Positions 1 through 11,609 of a stretch of DNA of 64,000 nt are shown here, in pieces. The DNA lies in the NCBI RefSeq assembly GCF_002995495.1, contig NZ_PVZV01000009.1, positions 1-64,000 on the forward strand. The letters run 5' to 3'. Positions within the stretch are counted from its first letter, which is position 1. Each line of letters starts with the position of its first letter. Source of the DNA: Actinocorallia populi. GTDB taxonomy: Bacteria; Actinomycetota; Actinomycetes; Streptosporangiales; Streptosporangiaceae. The notes beneath the pieces were generated by a model. The model did not search any database. It saw only the letters and a list, made by a program, of their open reading frames with translations, and was not told the DNA's origin. Both the position numbers and the translations under genes were made by a program.

Positions 1-1
1 C

Positions 2-67
2 GCCGCGTTCCTCACCCTCGCCGCCGCCCTGATCTGCTACAAGAGACTCTCCCGAATCACCACATAA
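2..67 (+). CDS. 3' end of an upstream gene, probably a membrane protein
   Basis: An open frame enters from the left edge and stops with TAA at 65-67. The 21 visible residues are an Ala/Leu-rich hydrophobic stretch followed by a short basic tail (YKRLSRITT), which looks like a last membrane helix with a cytoplasmic C-terminus. Too little is present to name the family. The next gene starts 12 nt downstream on the same strand. Confidence 0.5.
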   Translation, partial: AAFLTLAAALICYKRLSRITT

Positions 68-79
68 GACGTGCTCTAA

Positions 80-604
80 GTGATGCCTGACCGGCATGAC
101 CGTCGAAAGAGGGGACTTCGGGTGATCGGCTGGATTGTTGCTGTCGGTGGGAGTGTGGCCGCTTTTCTGGTGACCAGTGGGATCACGGCCTGGCAGACCA
201 GGGAGACGGCGCGGCAGACGAAGATCAGCAACCGGGCGGCCTTGCAGGAGATGCGTTGGGCGTACGTCGCGGGGCTGCGTGAGGTCTCCGGGCACCTCCT
301 GCAGTGGCCGGAGCTTCGGCAATACGTCCTCGAAGGGAAACCGTGTCCGGAAGAAGGCGATGATCGGGCCCGCGTGCTCCTGATCGCGGAGATGTACGCG
401 GACGTTCTCCAAGTCGGGCTGAACGGGGTGGAGGAGGCGATGTCCGAAGAAGAGGCCGAGGTCTGGGTGAACTACTGCCGGGACATGCTCAAGCTCTGTC
501 CGGCCTTGGAGGACCTCCTCCGTACGCATCCCGGCTGGTGGAAGACCCTGGACGGACTGCTCGAAGAGGTCACCGCCCTGGAGGGACCCGCGCAGGCGGC
601 GTAG
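80..604 (+). CDS. Small single-pass membrane protein of unknown function
   Basis: A 174-residue protein starting at GTG 80, with an alternative in-frame ATG at 83; neither has a convincing ribosome binding site. A basic N-terminus (RHDRRKRG) precedes one hydrophobic helix at about residues 15-38. The rest is soluble, acidic and helical, with a Glu-rich stretch near residue 120 (MSEEEAE). This layout (short cytoplasmic end, one helix, helical domain) is common in actinobacterial proteins that interact with other membrane components, but I recognise no family. It lies 12 nt after the preceding partial gene and is convergent with the SNF2 helicase, 20 nt away. Confidence 0.7.
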   Translation: MMPDRHDRRKRGLRVIGWIVAVGGSVAAFLVTSGITAWQTRETARQTKISNRAALQEMRWAYVAGLREVSGHLLQWPELRQYVLEGKPCPEEGDDRARVLLIAEMYADVLQVGLNGVEEAMSEEEAEVWVNYCRDMLKLCPALEDLLRTHPGWWKTLDGLLEEVTALEGPAQAA

Positions 605-624
605 GAACGGTTCCCCGGGCGGGG

Positions 625-2754
625 TCAGGCGGTGGCGAGGCGGAGTTGTTCCTCCTCGACGATCTGGCGGGCGATGGAGGGGTCGGACAGGTCGATGGCC
701 TCGGGGGTGGTCTCGGCTATGTCGCTGCGGCGGGCGTAGGCGTCGAAGAGGGCCTTCTTGTGGCGGAGGAGGGCGAGGACGCGTTCGTCGACGCTGTCGG
801 GGGACAGCAGGCGGTGGACCTGGACGCGGCGGACCTGGCCCATGCGGTGGGCGCGGGCGATGGCCTGGCTCTCGACCGTCGGTTTGAGTTGCGGTTCGCA
901 GAGGATGACGACCGAGGCGGCCTGGAGGTTCAGGCCCACGCCGCCGGCCTGGATCTGCGCCAGCAGCACGGCGTGGCCGGGGTGGGCGGCGAACAGGTCG
1001 ACGATCTCCTGGCGGCGGGTGGCGGGCACGTCTCCGGCGAGCGGGCCGAACGCGTCGGGGAGTGCGGTGTGCACGGTCGTCAGCACCTCGCGGAAGAAGG
1101 AGAACACCACGACCTTGTGGCCGTTCTCCCGGGCTTCGGCGACCAGCTCCAGCAGGCGTTTCAGTTTCCCGGACGTCTTGGGGGCGGCGTAGGCGGCGCG
1201 GCGCATGGCCATGAAGTTGCCGTCCTTCACCGCTCGGCGGTAGGCGGCCAGGTCGGTGCGGCTGAACTCCTCCCATTCCTCGGTGTGCACCAGCTCGGGC
1301 AGTTCGGTGAGCACGTCGCTCTGGTTGCGCCGCAGGTAGGCGGGGCCGACGGAGCGCCGGAACGCCTGGGCTCCGGCGATCGCGTCGCTGCCGTCGATCC
1401 GCAGGCCGGGCTGGAGCATCGCGACGAGGTTCTGGAACTCCTCCACCCGGTTCTCCATGGGGGTGCCGGTCAGGAAGAGGACGTGGTCGGCGCGGTCGGC
1501 CCAGGCGGCGACGGCCTTCGCGCGGCGTGTGGCGGGGTTCTTGACGTAGTGGGCCTCGTCGACGACGAGCATCGCCACGTCGGTGACCGGCAGGGCGTGG
1601 AGGCCGTCGATGGTGGTGACGGCGACGCCGCCGGTCCGGCTCCACTCGGCGAGCGCGGCGTCGCGGTCGGGGCCGTGGGCGCGCAGGGCTCGCAGGGTGC
1701 TGCGGTGCTCGATCTCGCGGATCCAGTTGACGAGGACGCTGGCCGGGCAGGCGACGAGGAAGCGGGTGCCGCCCTCGGAGCGCAGGTGGGCGAGGGCGGC
1801 GACGGCCTGGACGGTCTTGCCCAGCCCCATCTCGTCGCCGAGGATGCAGCGGCGCTGCGCGAGCGCGAACCGGGCGCCGAACTCCTGGTAGCCGCGGAGG
1901 GAGACGCGCCGGTGGGCGTCGTCGAGGGGCTGGGCGTTGACCCGGTCGGCGATCTCGTGGGGCAGGAAGCCCTCGGCGCGGTCCCGGTCGGGGCGGGCGC
2001 CGGCGAGCTCGGTGAGCACGCCGTAGTAGGCGGGGGCCTGGAGCTCGAAATCGATCCACGCGCCGGTGCCGTCGAGGGGCGGCCGTCCCAGGTCGAGGGC
2101 GGTGTCGAAGACGAGCCGCGGGGTTTCGGGGTCGTTGCGGAGCCCGGCGAGGGCGGTGAGGGCGGCGCGGGACTCCGCGCGGCGGCGACGCCCGGCGAGG
2201 AGGCGGCGGAGCCGGCTGCGGGCGGGAGCGGCGGCGGCCAGCAGGGGTTCGAGCGTCCCGGCCACGGAACGGGCGGCGGAGATCGCCCGCGGCAGCTCGG
2301 GACCGGCGTTCACCAGCGGGTGGAGCGCGATGACCAGCGCGGTGGCCTCGGGGGTGCGGTCGTCGGCGTCGAGACGCATCGGGGCGGTCTCGGCGGCCGC
2401 GGCGGCGATCTGGCGCGCGGCGGCGTGCAGCTGGGTGGCGGTCTGGACGCCCACGCCCGGCAGCAGCTGCAGCGCGTACGGGGTGGCGTCGAGGACGTCC
2501 AGGACGGTGGCGTACCCGGCCTGCTCGACGGGGCCGAGGCGGAGCCGCCCCTCGGTGACGTCCTTGAGCCGGGCGGCCGGGATCCGGGCCAGCTCGGCAC
2601 GGGCCGCGTGCTCGCGGAGGGGTTCGAGGGCGGCCCGCACGGCGGCGACGGCACGGCCGTGCTCGGCGAGGAACCCGCGGGCGATCCGATGCGTGCGGCC
2701 GGCTTTGCCGAGCAGCGCCCGTATCTCGCCCGGCGTGGGCCATTCGTCAGCCAT
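625..2754 (-). CDS. SNF2-family DEAD/DEAH-box ATPase (helicase-like)
   Basis: A 709-residue ATP-dependent DNA translocase of the SNF2 group. Visible motifs are Walker A GDEMGLGKT (about 306-314), DEAH box (399-402), motif III-like LTGTPMENR, and C-terminal motif VI with QAIARAHRMGQ (about 630-640), so both RecA-like lobes are intact. The N-terminal 290 residues are not part of the motor; they include a helix-hairpin-helix-like motif LLPGVGVQTA near residue 98, suggesting extra DNA binding. No bromo- or chromodomain is seen. In bacteria such proteins act in DNA repair, transcription recycling or defence. It starts 69 nt downstream of the NACHT gene on the same strand. A CATAAT element 6 nt before the ATG suggests it may also have its own promoter. 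Confidence 0.9.
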   Translation of the reverse strand: MADEWPTPGEIRALLGKAGRTHRIARGFLAEHGRAVAAVRAALEPLREHAARAELARIPAARLKDVTEGRLRLGPVEQAGYATVLDVLDATPYALQLLPGVGVQTATQLHAAARQIAAAAAETAPMRLDADDRTPEATALVIALHPLVNAGPELPRAISAARSVAGTLEPLLAAAAPARSRLRRLLAGRRRRAESRAALTALAGLRNDPETPRLVFDTALDLGRPPLDGTGAWIDFELQAPAYYGVLTELAGARPDRDRAEGFLPHEIADRVNAQPLDDAHRRVSLRGYQEFGARFALAQRRCILGDEMGLGKTVQAVAALAHLRSEGGTRFLVACPASVLVNWIREIEHRSTLRALRAHGPDRDAALAEWSRTGGVAVTTIDGLHALPVTDVAMLVVDEAHYVKNPATRRAKAVAAWADRADHVLFLTGTPMENRVEEFQNLVAMLQPGLRIDGSDAIAGAQAFRRSVGPAYLRRNQSDVLTELPELVHTEEWEEFSRTDLAAYRRAVKDGNFMAMRRAAYAAPKTSGKLKRLLELVAEARENGHKVVVFSFFREVLTTVHTALPDAFGPLAGDVPATRRQEIVDLFAAHPGHAVLLAQIQAGGVGLNLQAASVVILCEPQLKPTVESQAIARAHRMGQVRRVQVHRLLSPDSVDERVLALLRHKKALFDAYARRSDIAETTPEAIDLSDPSIARQIVEEEQLRLATA

Positions 2755-2760
2755 GCGGAG

Positions 2761-2766
2761 ATTATG
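2761..2766 (-). promoter_or_regulatory. Possible -10 element for the SNF2 gene
   Basis: CATAAT on the minus strand ends 6 nt before the ATG at 2754, the spacing expected for a leaderless transcript. No good -35 is visible at 17-18 nt, so this is only a candidate. Confidence 0.3.
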
Positions 2767-2823
2767 ACGAGGTGCACCGACACGGCGTGCGGTTCCCGCC
2801 CTGATGGGTCCCCCCCCGTCGGA

Positions 2824-4947
2824 TCAGGGGGAAGAGGGTTCGTGGCAGGCCGCGAGGTGGTCCTGGAATTCGGCGTGGCGGAACTGGTACAGGGGCCCCA
2901 CCGCACGCAGGAGGCCGAGCCGGTGGGCGTCGTCCAGGAAGGGCATCAGCCGGCGGGGGAGGCGTTCGTCGCGGGCCAGCCAGAAGGTGGCGACAAGGTA
3001 GCCCAGCCATGCGCGCTTTCCACCTATGGAGCCGGTGAGGAGGCCGCCCATCAGGCCGGTGAGGACGCCGCCCATGAGGCCGAAGGGGACGTCCACGGCG
3101 AAGCCGCTGATGAGGCCGACCACGAGGCCGAGCGCGAGGCCGAGCGAGGCCGTCTGCAGGAGGACGAGGGCGCGGTCGGCGCGCCAGACGGCGAGCGGGG
3201 AACCGGGCCGGCCGGTGCTCGCGGGCACCTCCGCCCATTGCGCGAACCCGGTCACGAGTCCCATCGTGAGGCCGAACACGAGTCCGCCCGCGATCACTTG
3301 GGGGACCCCGCCCAGGTAACTGATGACGAGCCCGATGGGGATCCCCAGCGCGACCTTGTAGGCGAGTTCGGCGAACAGCAGGGAGGTCCGGCCGCGCAGG
3401 CTCAGGTCGGCGTGGCCGGGCTCGCTGCGGAACAGGCCGGCGGCCGAGAACCAGGCGGTGGCTCCGGCGAGGAGCGTCATCACCAGGGCGACCAGGTACC
3501 CGGCGGAGACGCCGAACCGGAGGTCGCTCTTGATCGTGAAGTAGAGCCCGGCCGAGACCCCGAACGCGAGCCCGGCGGGGAGGCACACCGCGAGCCCTGC
3601 CGTGATCCTGCGGCGGGCGGGCGTGAGGGTGTCCCGGCCCAGGTGCCACCAGGTGAAGTCGCGGGTGCGGGGCCTGCCGTCGCCGGTGCGCGGGTGGGTG
3701 AGGATCCCGGCGAGATGGCCGAGCCACCGGGTGACGTCGTCGGGGTCGTGGCGTCTGCGGGGGCGGAACAGGTCGGCGGGGTCGCCGGTGGGCGGCCGGG
3801 CGGCGACGAGGACGGGGACGAGCCGGTCGAACAGGTGGGAGCGCAGTGCCGCCGCGGTGGGGTGGAGGCCGATGTCGGCGAGGGCCGCGGGGTCGGCGCC
3901 GGGCCTGTCCTGGGTGGTGCGGACCAGCCACAGCCCGAGGGGGGTGGAGCAGACCCGGGCGAGCGGTGACCTCCCGCCGGCGGCCAGGGTGTCGAGGACG
4001 ACCTGCCAGGAGGGCGGGGGGACGGGCGGCAGGACGGAGACGAGGTAGGCGGCGGCGGCCTTGGGGGAGAGGGGTTCGGGCCGGATGACGGCGGCGCCGG
4101 TGAGGACGGAGGCGGCGTCGGCGATGGCGCGGTCGTACTCGCGGGTGCGGCACGTGAGGATCAGCCCGCCGGTGCCGAGCGAGGCGTTCAGGGCTTTCAG
4201 GACGGCGGCGCGGGCGGGGGCGGGCATCTCGTCCAGGCCGTCCAGGACGGGGAGCACCATCCGGTCGCGGGTCAGTTCGCGGTGGGCGTGCCCGCCGAAG
4301 TCGGGCGCCGACAGGGCCGGGTAACCGAGGTGGAGCTGCTCGGCCAGCCATTCCCACACGTCAGGCTGCGCGGCGGCGTCCCAGCCGGAGACCGACAGCA
4401 GCACCGGGACGGGTTCCCCGTCCTCGCGGACGGCCAGGAGCTCCCGTACGAGCTGGACGGCCAGCGTCGTCTTGCCCGATCCGGGTTCGCCCAGCACGAC
4501 GAGCCGCGTCCGCCTCAGTCTCCGGAACCAGGCGGCGACCTCGTCGATCCGGTCGCCTCTCCCGCTCCAGTCCCGGTCCTTCGACCGGGCGACATGCCGG
4601 GGATGGTCCATCATCTCGGGTTCGGCCGACCGCCAGCGGACGGGAATCGGGTCGGGATCGTCCAGTGACCGGATCGCGGCCTCGGTCGTCCACTGCGCTT
4701 TGACCAGCCGCGCGAGCACCTCCGCCGCGCTCCTGACCGTCTCCGGTGTCACGGCCCCCGCCTGGCCGCGTGCGTCCAGATGCTCCAGCCACTGGTTCAC
4801 GGCCTCCGCCGCCGCCGCGATGGCGACCGCGATCCCCAGGGCCCACAGGTTCCACTCGTCGTCGTTGAGCACCTGGTTGACCGCGATCCCGACCGCGACG
4901 GTCCCCGCCACCCCGGAGACCGTCCGCAGCAATCTCCGCCGGACCAC
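2824..4947 (-). CDS. NACHT-domain STAND NTPase with membrane segments
   Basis: About 708 residues from the GTG at 4947, preceded by a purine-rich AAGGAGAAGGG tract; an in-frame TTG at 5001 would add 18 residues but lacks a ribosome binding site. Two hydrophobic helices lie in the first 55 residues. The NACHT core follows: Walker A GEPGSGKTT (about 153-161) and Walker B VLDGLDE (about 233-239) with the small-residue-plus-acidic pattern typical of NACHT. The C-terminal third is Gly/Leu-rich with several predicted membrane helices (GLALGLVVGLISGF, GVLTGLMGG), followed by a short cytoplasmic tail. STAND NTPases act as ligand-triggered switches in signalling and defence; here sensor and output may both sit in the membrane. 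No separate effector domain is visible. The SNF2 helicase gene is immediately downstream. Confidence 0.85.
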   Translation of the reverse strand: MVRRRLLRTVSGVAGTVAVGIAVNQVLNDDEWNLWALGIAVAIAAAAEAVNQWLEHLDARGQAGAVTPETVRSAAEVLARLVKAQWTTEAAIRSLDDPDPIPVRWRSAEPEMMDHPRHVARSKDRDWSGRGDRIDEVAAWFRRLRRTRLVVLGEPGSGKTTLAVQLVRELLAVREDGEPVPVLLSVSGWDAAAQPDVWEWLAEQLHLGYPALSAPDFGGHAHRELTRDRMVLPVLDGLDEMPAPARAAVLKALNASLGTGGLILTCRTREYDRAIADAASVLTGAAVIRPEPLSPKAAAAYLVSVLPPVPPPSWQVVLDTLAAGGRSPLARVCSTPLGLWLVRTTQDRPGADPAALADIGLHPTAAALRSHLFDRLVPVLVAARPPTGDPADLFRPRRRHDPDDVTRWLGHLAGILTHPRTGDGRPRTRDFTWWHLGRDTLTPARRRITAGLAVCLPAGLAFGVSAGLYFTIKSDLRFGVSAGYLVALVMTLLAGATAWFSAAGLFRSEPGHADLSLRGRTSLLFAELAYKVALGIPIGLVISYLGGVPQVIAGGLVFGLTMGLVTGFAQWAEVPASTGRPGSPLAVWRADRALVLLQTASLGLALGLVVGLISGFAVDVPFGLMGGVLTGLMGGLLTGSIGGKRAWLGYLVATFWLARDERLPRRLMPFLDDAHRLGLLRAVGPLYQFRHAEFQDHLAACHEPSSP

Positions 4948-5058
4948 TACAGGACCGCCCTTCTCCTTCTTGGAGCACCTGCACCCAACATCGAAGATCA
5001 AACAGCCACAAACCGCTACTTGTCCGGCGAATCGGCAATCCTCGGGAAGCCCGCCCGG

Positions 5059-5108
5059 GGCCCCGGCACGATCTCCCGGCCGCGGTGGAGGGGGATCGTG
5101 CCGGGGCC
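5059..5108 (-). terminator. Strong hairpin terminator after the ABC-F gene
   Basis: Perfect 15-bp inverted repeat: arm GGCCCCGGCACGATC at 5059-5073 and its complement at 5094-5108. It extends inward by a G-U pair and three G-C pairs. It lies just past the ABC-F stop codon and separates that gene from the NACHT gene. There is no T-run, as is usual for actinobacterial terminators. Confidence 0.8.
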
Positions 5109-5112
5109 GCGG

Positions 5113-6735
5113 TCAGATCCGCAGGCGCGGCCAGGCGGCGGTGTCACGGAGCAGCTGGCGGTCGTGGGTGGCCAGGACCACCGCCGCGCTCGTGGCGGAC
5201 AGGGCCTGGGTGAGTTCCTCGACCAGGGCCATGGACAAATGGTTGGTCGGCTCGTCGAGCAGGACGACCTGGGGCCGGGAGGCCAGCAGGAGGGCCAGGT
5301 CGAGCCGGCGCTGCTGGCCGATCGACAGCTCGTTCACCGGGCGGTGCGCGGCCTCGGAAGGCAGCAGGCCGAGCTGGGTGAGGCCGACGCGGTCGTTCTC
5401 GTCGAGCACACCGGAGCTGACGAGGCGGCCCACGGCGGCGTCGTAGACCTCGAAGGCCCGCCTTCGTGAGGGCGGCGGGGACTCCTGGGCGAGGAGGCCG
5501 ACGCGGGCGCCTCGCCTGCGTTGCACGGTCCCCGCATCAGGCGTCAACGTCTGCGCGAGCACGGCGAGGAGGGTCGACTTGCCGGAGCCGTTGGGACCCG
5601 TCACCACGAGGCGGTCCCCGGAGCGCAGGTGCAGGGAGCAGGGTGTTTCGAGCCTGCCGTCCACCTCGACGCCGTCGGCTCGCAGGAGCGTGACCCCCGG
5701 CGTCGCCTCCAGTGCCGGCATCTGGAAGCGCAGGGGCGGCTTGGGGACGTCGAGTACGTGGGCTTCCAGGTCCTCCTGCCGCCGGTGGACGGCCCGCACC
5801 AGGGCGGGCGCCCTGGTGGCGCGGGTGTGCTTGCCGGTTCCCTTCTCCGGCCGCCATCCCGTGACCAGGCGGTTCTGGGCGGCGGACAGGTCCTGTGCGA
5901 GGCGTTGGCGTTCGTTCTGCTGGTCGCGGTACTCGGTCTCCCAGCGTTCCCGTTCGGCGCGGTGGCCTTCGCGGTAGCCGGTGTACCCGCCGCCGTAGGT
6001 GCGGGGGAGCCCGTCGCTGGTCGGGTCGAGATCGAGCACGGACGTGACGACGTCCGCCAGCAGCGCGCGGTCGTGGCTGACCAGGACGACCCCGCCCGGG
6101 TGCTCACGCAGCCGGGCGGTGAGATGGTCGAGGCCGCTCGCGTCGAGGTGGTTGGTCGGCTCGTCCAGGAGCAGCAGGTCGTGCCCGGCGCCCAGCAGGC
6201 AGGCGAGCCGGATCCGGTAGCGCTGCCCGACGGACAGGCCCCGCAGCGGCCGGTCCCGCTCGTCGACGGCGCCGAGGGCGGCGAGGGAGATGTCGACGCG
6301 GCGGTCGGCGTCCCAGGCGCCGGTGGCCTCCGCGGCCGCGAGCGCCTCGTCGTAGTCGCGTTCGGCGCCGGGACGCCCCTCGGTGAGGGCGAGCGTCGCC
6401 GACTCGAACGCGCGGAGCACGGCCCGCACCTGCGCGAGCTCGACGTCGATCAGGTCGCCGACCGTGCGGTCGTCGCCGACCGGCATCTCCTGGTCGGCGA
6501 CGCCGACGGTGCCGACCCGGTTGACCGAGCCGGAGTCGGGCGGCAGGCTCCCGGCGAGCACCTGCAGCAGCGTGGTCTTGCCGCGGCCGTTCTCGCCGAC
6601 CACGCCCAGCCGGTCGCCGGGGGAGACGGTGAGGTTCACGCCGGTCAGGACCGGCCGGCCGCCGCGGGCGAGGCACACGTCGACGGCGTTGAGATGGGCC
6701 CGCGCACGGGCGGGCAGGGAAATGTCGATGGACAT
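5113..6735 (-). CDS. ABC-F ATPase, probable ribosome-protection antibiotic resistance protein
   Basis: A 540-residue soluble protein with two ABC ATPase domains and no membrane segment. Domain 1 has Walker A GENGRGKTT, signature LSVGQ and Walker B LLLLDEPTNHLD. Domain 2 has GPNGSGKST, signature LSIGQ and VVLLDEPTNHL. Between them is the charged interdomain linker characteristic of ABC-F proteins, which in antibiotic-resistance members reaches into the ribosomal exit region to displace drugs. The start at ATG 6735 is chosen because GGAGGAAGC lies directly upstream; an ATG 30 nt earlier has no such site. The 5' region carries a short leader ORF and competing stems, as in inducible ARE ABC-F genes. 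Which drug it protects against cannot be read from the sequence, and a housekeeping role is possible. Confidence 0.85.
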   Translation of the reverse strand: MSIDISLPARARAHLNAVDVCLARGGRPVLTGVNLTVSPGDRLGVVGENGRGKTTLLQVLAGSLPPDSGSVNRVGTVGVADQEMPVGDDRTVGDLIDVELAQVRAVLRAFESATLALTEGRPGAERDYDEALAAAEATGAWDADRRVDISLAALGAVDERDRPLRGLSVGQRYRIRLACLLGAGHDLLLLDEPTNHLDASGLDHLTARLREHPGGVVLVSHDRALLADVVTSVLDLDPTSDGLPRTYGGGYTGYREGHRAERERWETEYRDQQNERQRLAQDLSAAQNRLVTGWRPEKGTGKHTRATRAPALVRAVHRRQEDLEAHVLDVPKPPLRFQMPALEATPGVTLLRADGVEVDGRLETPCSLHLRSGDRLVVTGPNGSGKSTLLAVLAQTLTPDAGTVQRRRGARVGLLAQESPPPSRRRAFEVYDAAVGRLVSSGVLDENDRVGLTQLGLLPSEAAHRPVNELSIGQQRRLDLALLLASRPQVVLLDEPTNHLSMALVEELTQALSATSAAVVLATHDRQLLRDTAAWPRLRI

Positions 6736-6816
6736 GCTTCCTCCGAGGACCGGGCTCCCGGGCACGCCGGCGCACGCGGCGGCGTGGAGTGCGGGACACC
6801 CGTGAAAGATGAGAGA

Positions 6817-6899
6817 CGACGTCAGAAACGTCCGGCCGCGCCCGGTGCCCGTCGATCAGGGCGGAACCGGGTCAGCATCAGCGGCCGACGTCGTCGTCC
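6817..6899 (-). promoter_or_regulatory. Candidate ribosome-mediated attenuator upstream of the ABC-F gene
   Basis: Three segments of the minus-strand leader can pair in mutually exclusive ways. Segment A (ACGTCGGCCGC, within 6881-6899) complements segment B (GCGGCCGGACGT, 6828-6839) except for one bulged C. A's GACGACGTC also complements segment C (GACGTCGTC, at about 6817-6824). B and C form a small GACGT/ACGTC hairpin. The segments lie between the leader peptide stop (6900) and the ABC-F start (6735). A ribosome stalled on the leader could select one fold. The pairing is seen; the regulation is inferred. Confidence 0.5.
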
Positions 6900-6923
6900 T
6901 CAGAGGAAGAAGAGGTATTGCAT
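6900..6923 (-). CDS. Seven-residue leader peptide (MQYLFFL)
   Basis: Minus-strand ATG at 6923 followed by six sense codons and TGA at 6900, encoding MQYLFFL. GGAG lies 2-3 nt before the ATG, giving a plausible ribosome binding site; TAGCCT at 6930-6935 could alternatively be a -10 for a leaderless start. Very short, hydrophobic aromatic leader peptides ahead of ABC-F or Erm resistance genes are known to stall drug-bound ribosomes (the msr(D) leader MYLIFM is the closest analogue I recall). It lies 165 nt upstream of the ABC-F start. Translation of this peptide is inferred from position and Shine-Dalgarno, not proven. Confidence 0.5.
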   Translation of the reverse strand: MQYLFFL

Positions 6924-7057
6924 GTCTCCAGGCTACCGAACGGCCGCCATGGGCCGCCACGGAATATCCCTCCGCCGGGAGGGTGCGGGCGGTCCGGGAC
7001 GCCGGTTCGATCATGCCGGTCTCGGGTGACTCGGGGGTGGCCGGTGTGGCGTCTCGA

Positions 7058-7063
7058 TAGAGT
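7058..7063 (+). promoter_or_regulatory. Probable -10 element of dnaE
   Basis: TAGAGT at 7058-7063 matches the TANNNT -10 pattern and would place transcription start near 7070. The position overlaps an in-frame TTG at 7063 and therefore argues for the downstream GTG (7105) as the true start of dnaE. The -35 is weak. Confidence 0.4.
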
Positions 7064-7104
7064 TGGGGCACCGCTCGCTTGACTCCGGAAGGCCGAGATC
7101 TCCT

Positions 7105-10695
<3,591 letters not shown>

Positions 10696-10698
10696 CGG

Positions 10699-10755
10699 GC
10701 CGCGGGGCGGCGGCGGTCTGCGCCGGCGCCCCGCGGCAGCCCGGCCGGAGGCCGG
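10699..10755. terminator. Double hairpin between convergent dnaE and phosphatase genes
   Basis: First hairpin: perfect 10-bp arms GCCGCGGGGC (10699-10708) and its complement at 10728-10737. Second hairpin: CCGGCC / GGCCGG at 10741-10746 and 10750-10755 with a 3-nt loop. It sits between two converging stop codons, so it can terminate both transcripts. Confidence 0.65.
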
Positions 10756-10757
10756 TC

Positions 10758-11555
10758 TCAGGCCGGTGGCGGGGCTTCGGCGAGGAGTTCGCGGACCTGG
10801 GCGGTGAGGCCGGGGGCGGTGACGATGATGGAGTCGGCGGCCAGGGTGTAGGGGGCGCCGCGGGCGTCGTGGACGCCGGCTCCGGCCTCGCGGGCGATGG
10901 CGGCGCCGGCGGTCATGTCCCACGGGTTGTTGGACAGGGTGAGGGAGGCGTCGAGCCTGCCTTCGGCCGCCCAGGCCAGGTCCAGGGCGGCCGAGCCGAG
11001 CATGCGGACGCGCTGGACGCGGGAGGCCAGGAGGCCGGTGAGCGCCAGGCGGCGGGCGTTGTCGGCGTCGGGGCCCACCGCGTAGTCGCCGATCGCGACG
11101 ATGGCGTCCGTCAGGGAGGTCGCGGTGGAGGCGCGGATGCGGCGGTCGCCCAGGTAGGCGCCGGCGCCCTGCGCGGCGAAGTAGCGGGCGCCCAGGAACG
11201 GGAGGTCGATGACGCCGAGCACGGGGGTGTCGTCGCGGGCGAGGCCGAGGGAGAAGCCGCACAGCGGGATGCCGTGGACGAAGTTCGCGGTGCCGTCGAC
11301 GGGGTCGGCGATCCAGGTGAGGCCGGATTCGGCGGGGCCGGTCCGTCCCTCCTCCTCGCCGAGGAAGGCGATGGACGGGGTGAGCTCCCGCAGGTGGTCG
11401 CGGACGGCGCGTTCGACGGCGTAGTCGACCTCGGACGCCATGTCCCGGTCGCCCTTGGCGGTGACGGCGCCGGGCACGCGGGTGAGGATGAGGTCGTGGG
11501 CGAGCGCGGCCGCCTCCAGCGCGACCGGCAGCAGGGAAGCCATCGAATCGGTCAT
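10758..11555 (-). CDS. Inositol monophosphatase family protein
   Basis: A 265-residue Mg2+-dependent phosphatase of the IMPase/HisN/SuhB family. It contains the family signatures: GEEEG near residue 70, the metal-binding loop IADPVDGTANF near residue 85, and the C-terminal NNPWDMTAGAAI motif with the last metal-binding aspartate. Substrates in the family are inositol phosphate, histidinol phosphate, fructose-1,6-bisphosphate or PAP; nothing here decides among them. ATG 11555 is chosen because GGAG lies 10 nt upstream; an earlier ATG at 11594 lies only 15 nt from the stop codon of the preceding CGNR gene. It follows the CGNR gene on the same strand by 54 nt. Confidence 0.9.
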   Translation of the reverse strand: MTDSMASLLPVALEAAALAHDLILTRVPGAVTAKGDRDMASEVDYAVERAVRDHLRELTPSIAFLGEEEGRTGPAESGLTWIADPVDGTANFVHGIPLCGFSLGLARDDTPVLGVIDLPFLGARYFAAQGAGAYLGDRRIRASTATSLTDAIVAIGDYAVGPDADNARRLALTGLLASRVQRVRMLGSAALDLAWAAEGRLDASLTLSNNPWDMTAGAAIAREAGAGVHDARGAPYTLAADSIIVTAPGLTAQVRELLAEAPPPA

Positions 11556-11609
11556 GTCGGTGGTGCTCCGTTCGTCGGGGGGAGGCCTACCCATCCGGCC
11601 GCAGGGTGA

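Noticed and set aside
538-3969. Very long plus-strand open frame opposite the SNF2 and NACHT genes
   Set aside because: It is a GC-bias shadow: Gly/Ala/Val/Glu-rich low-complexity product with no motif, and it spans two clearly coding genes on the other strand.
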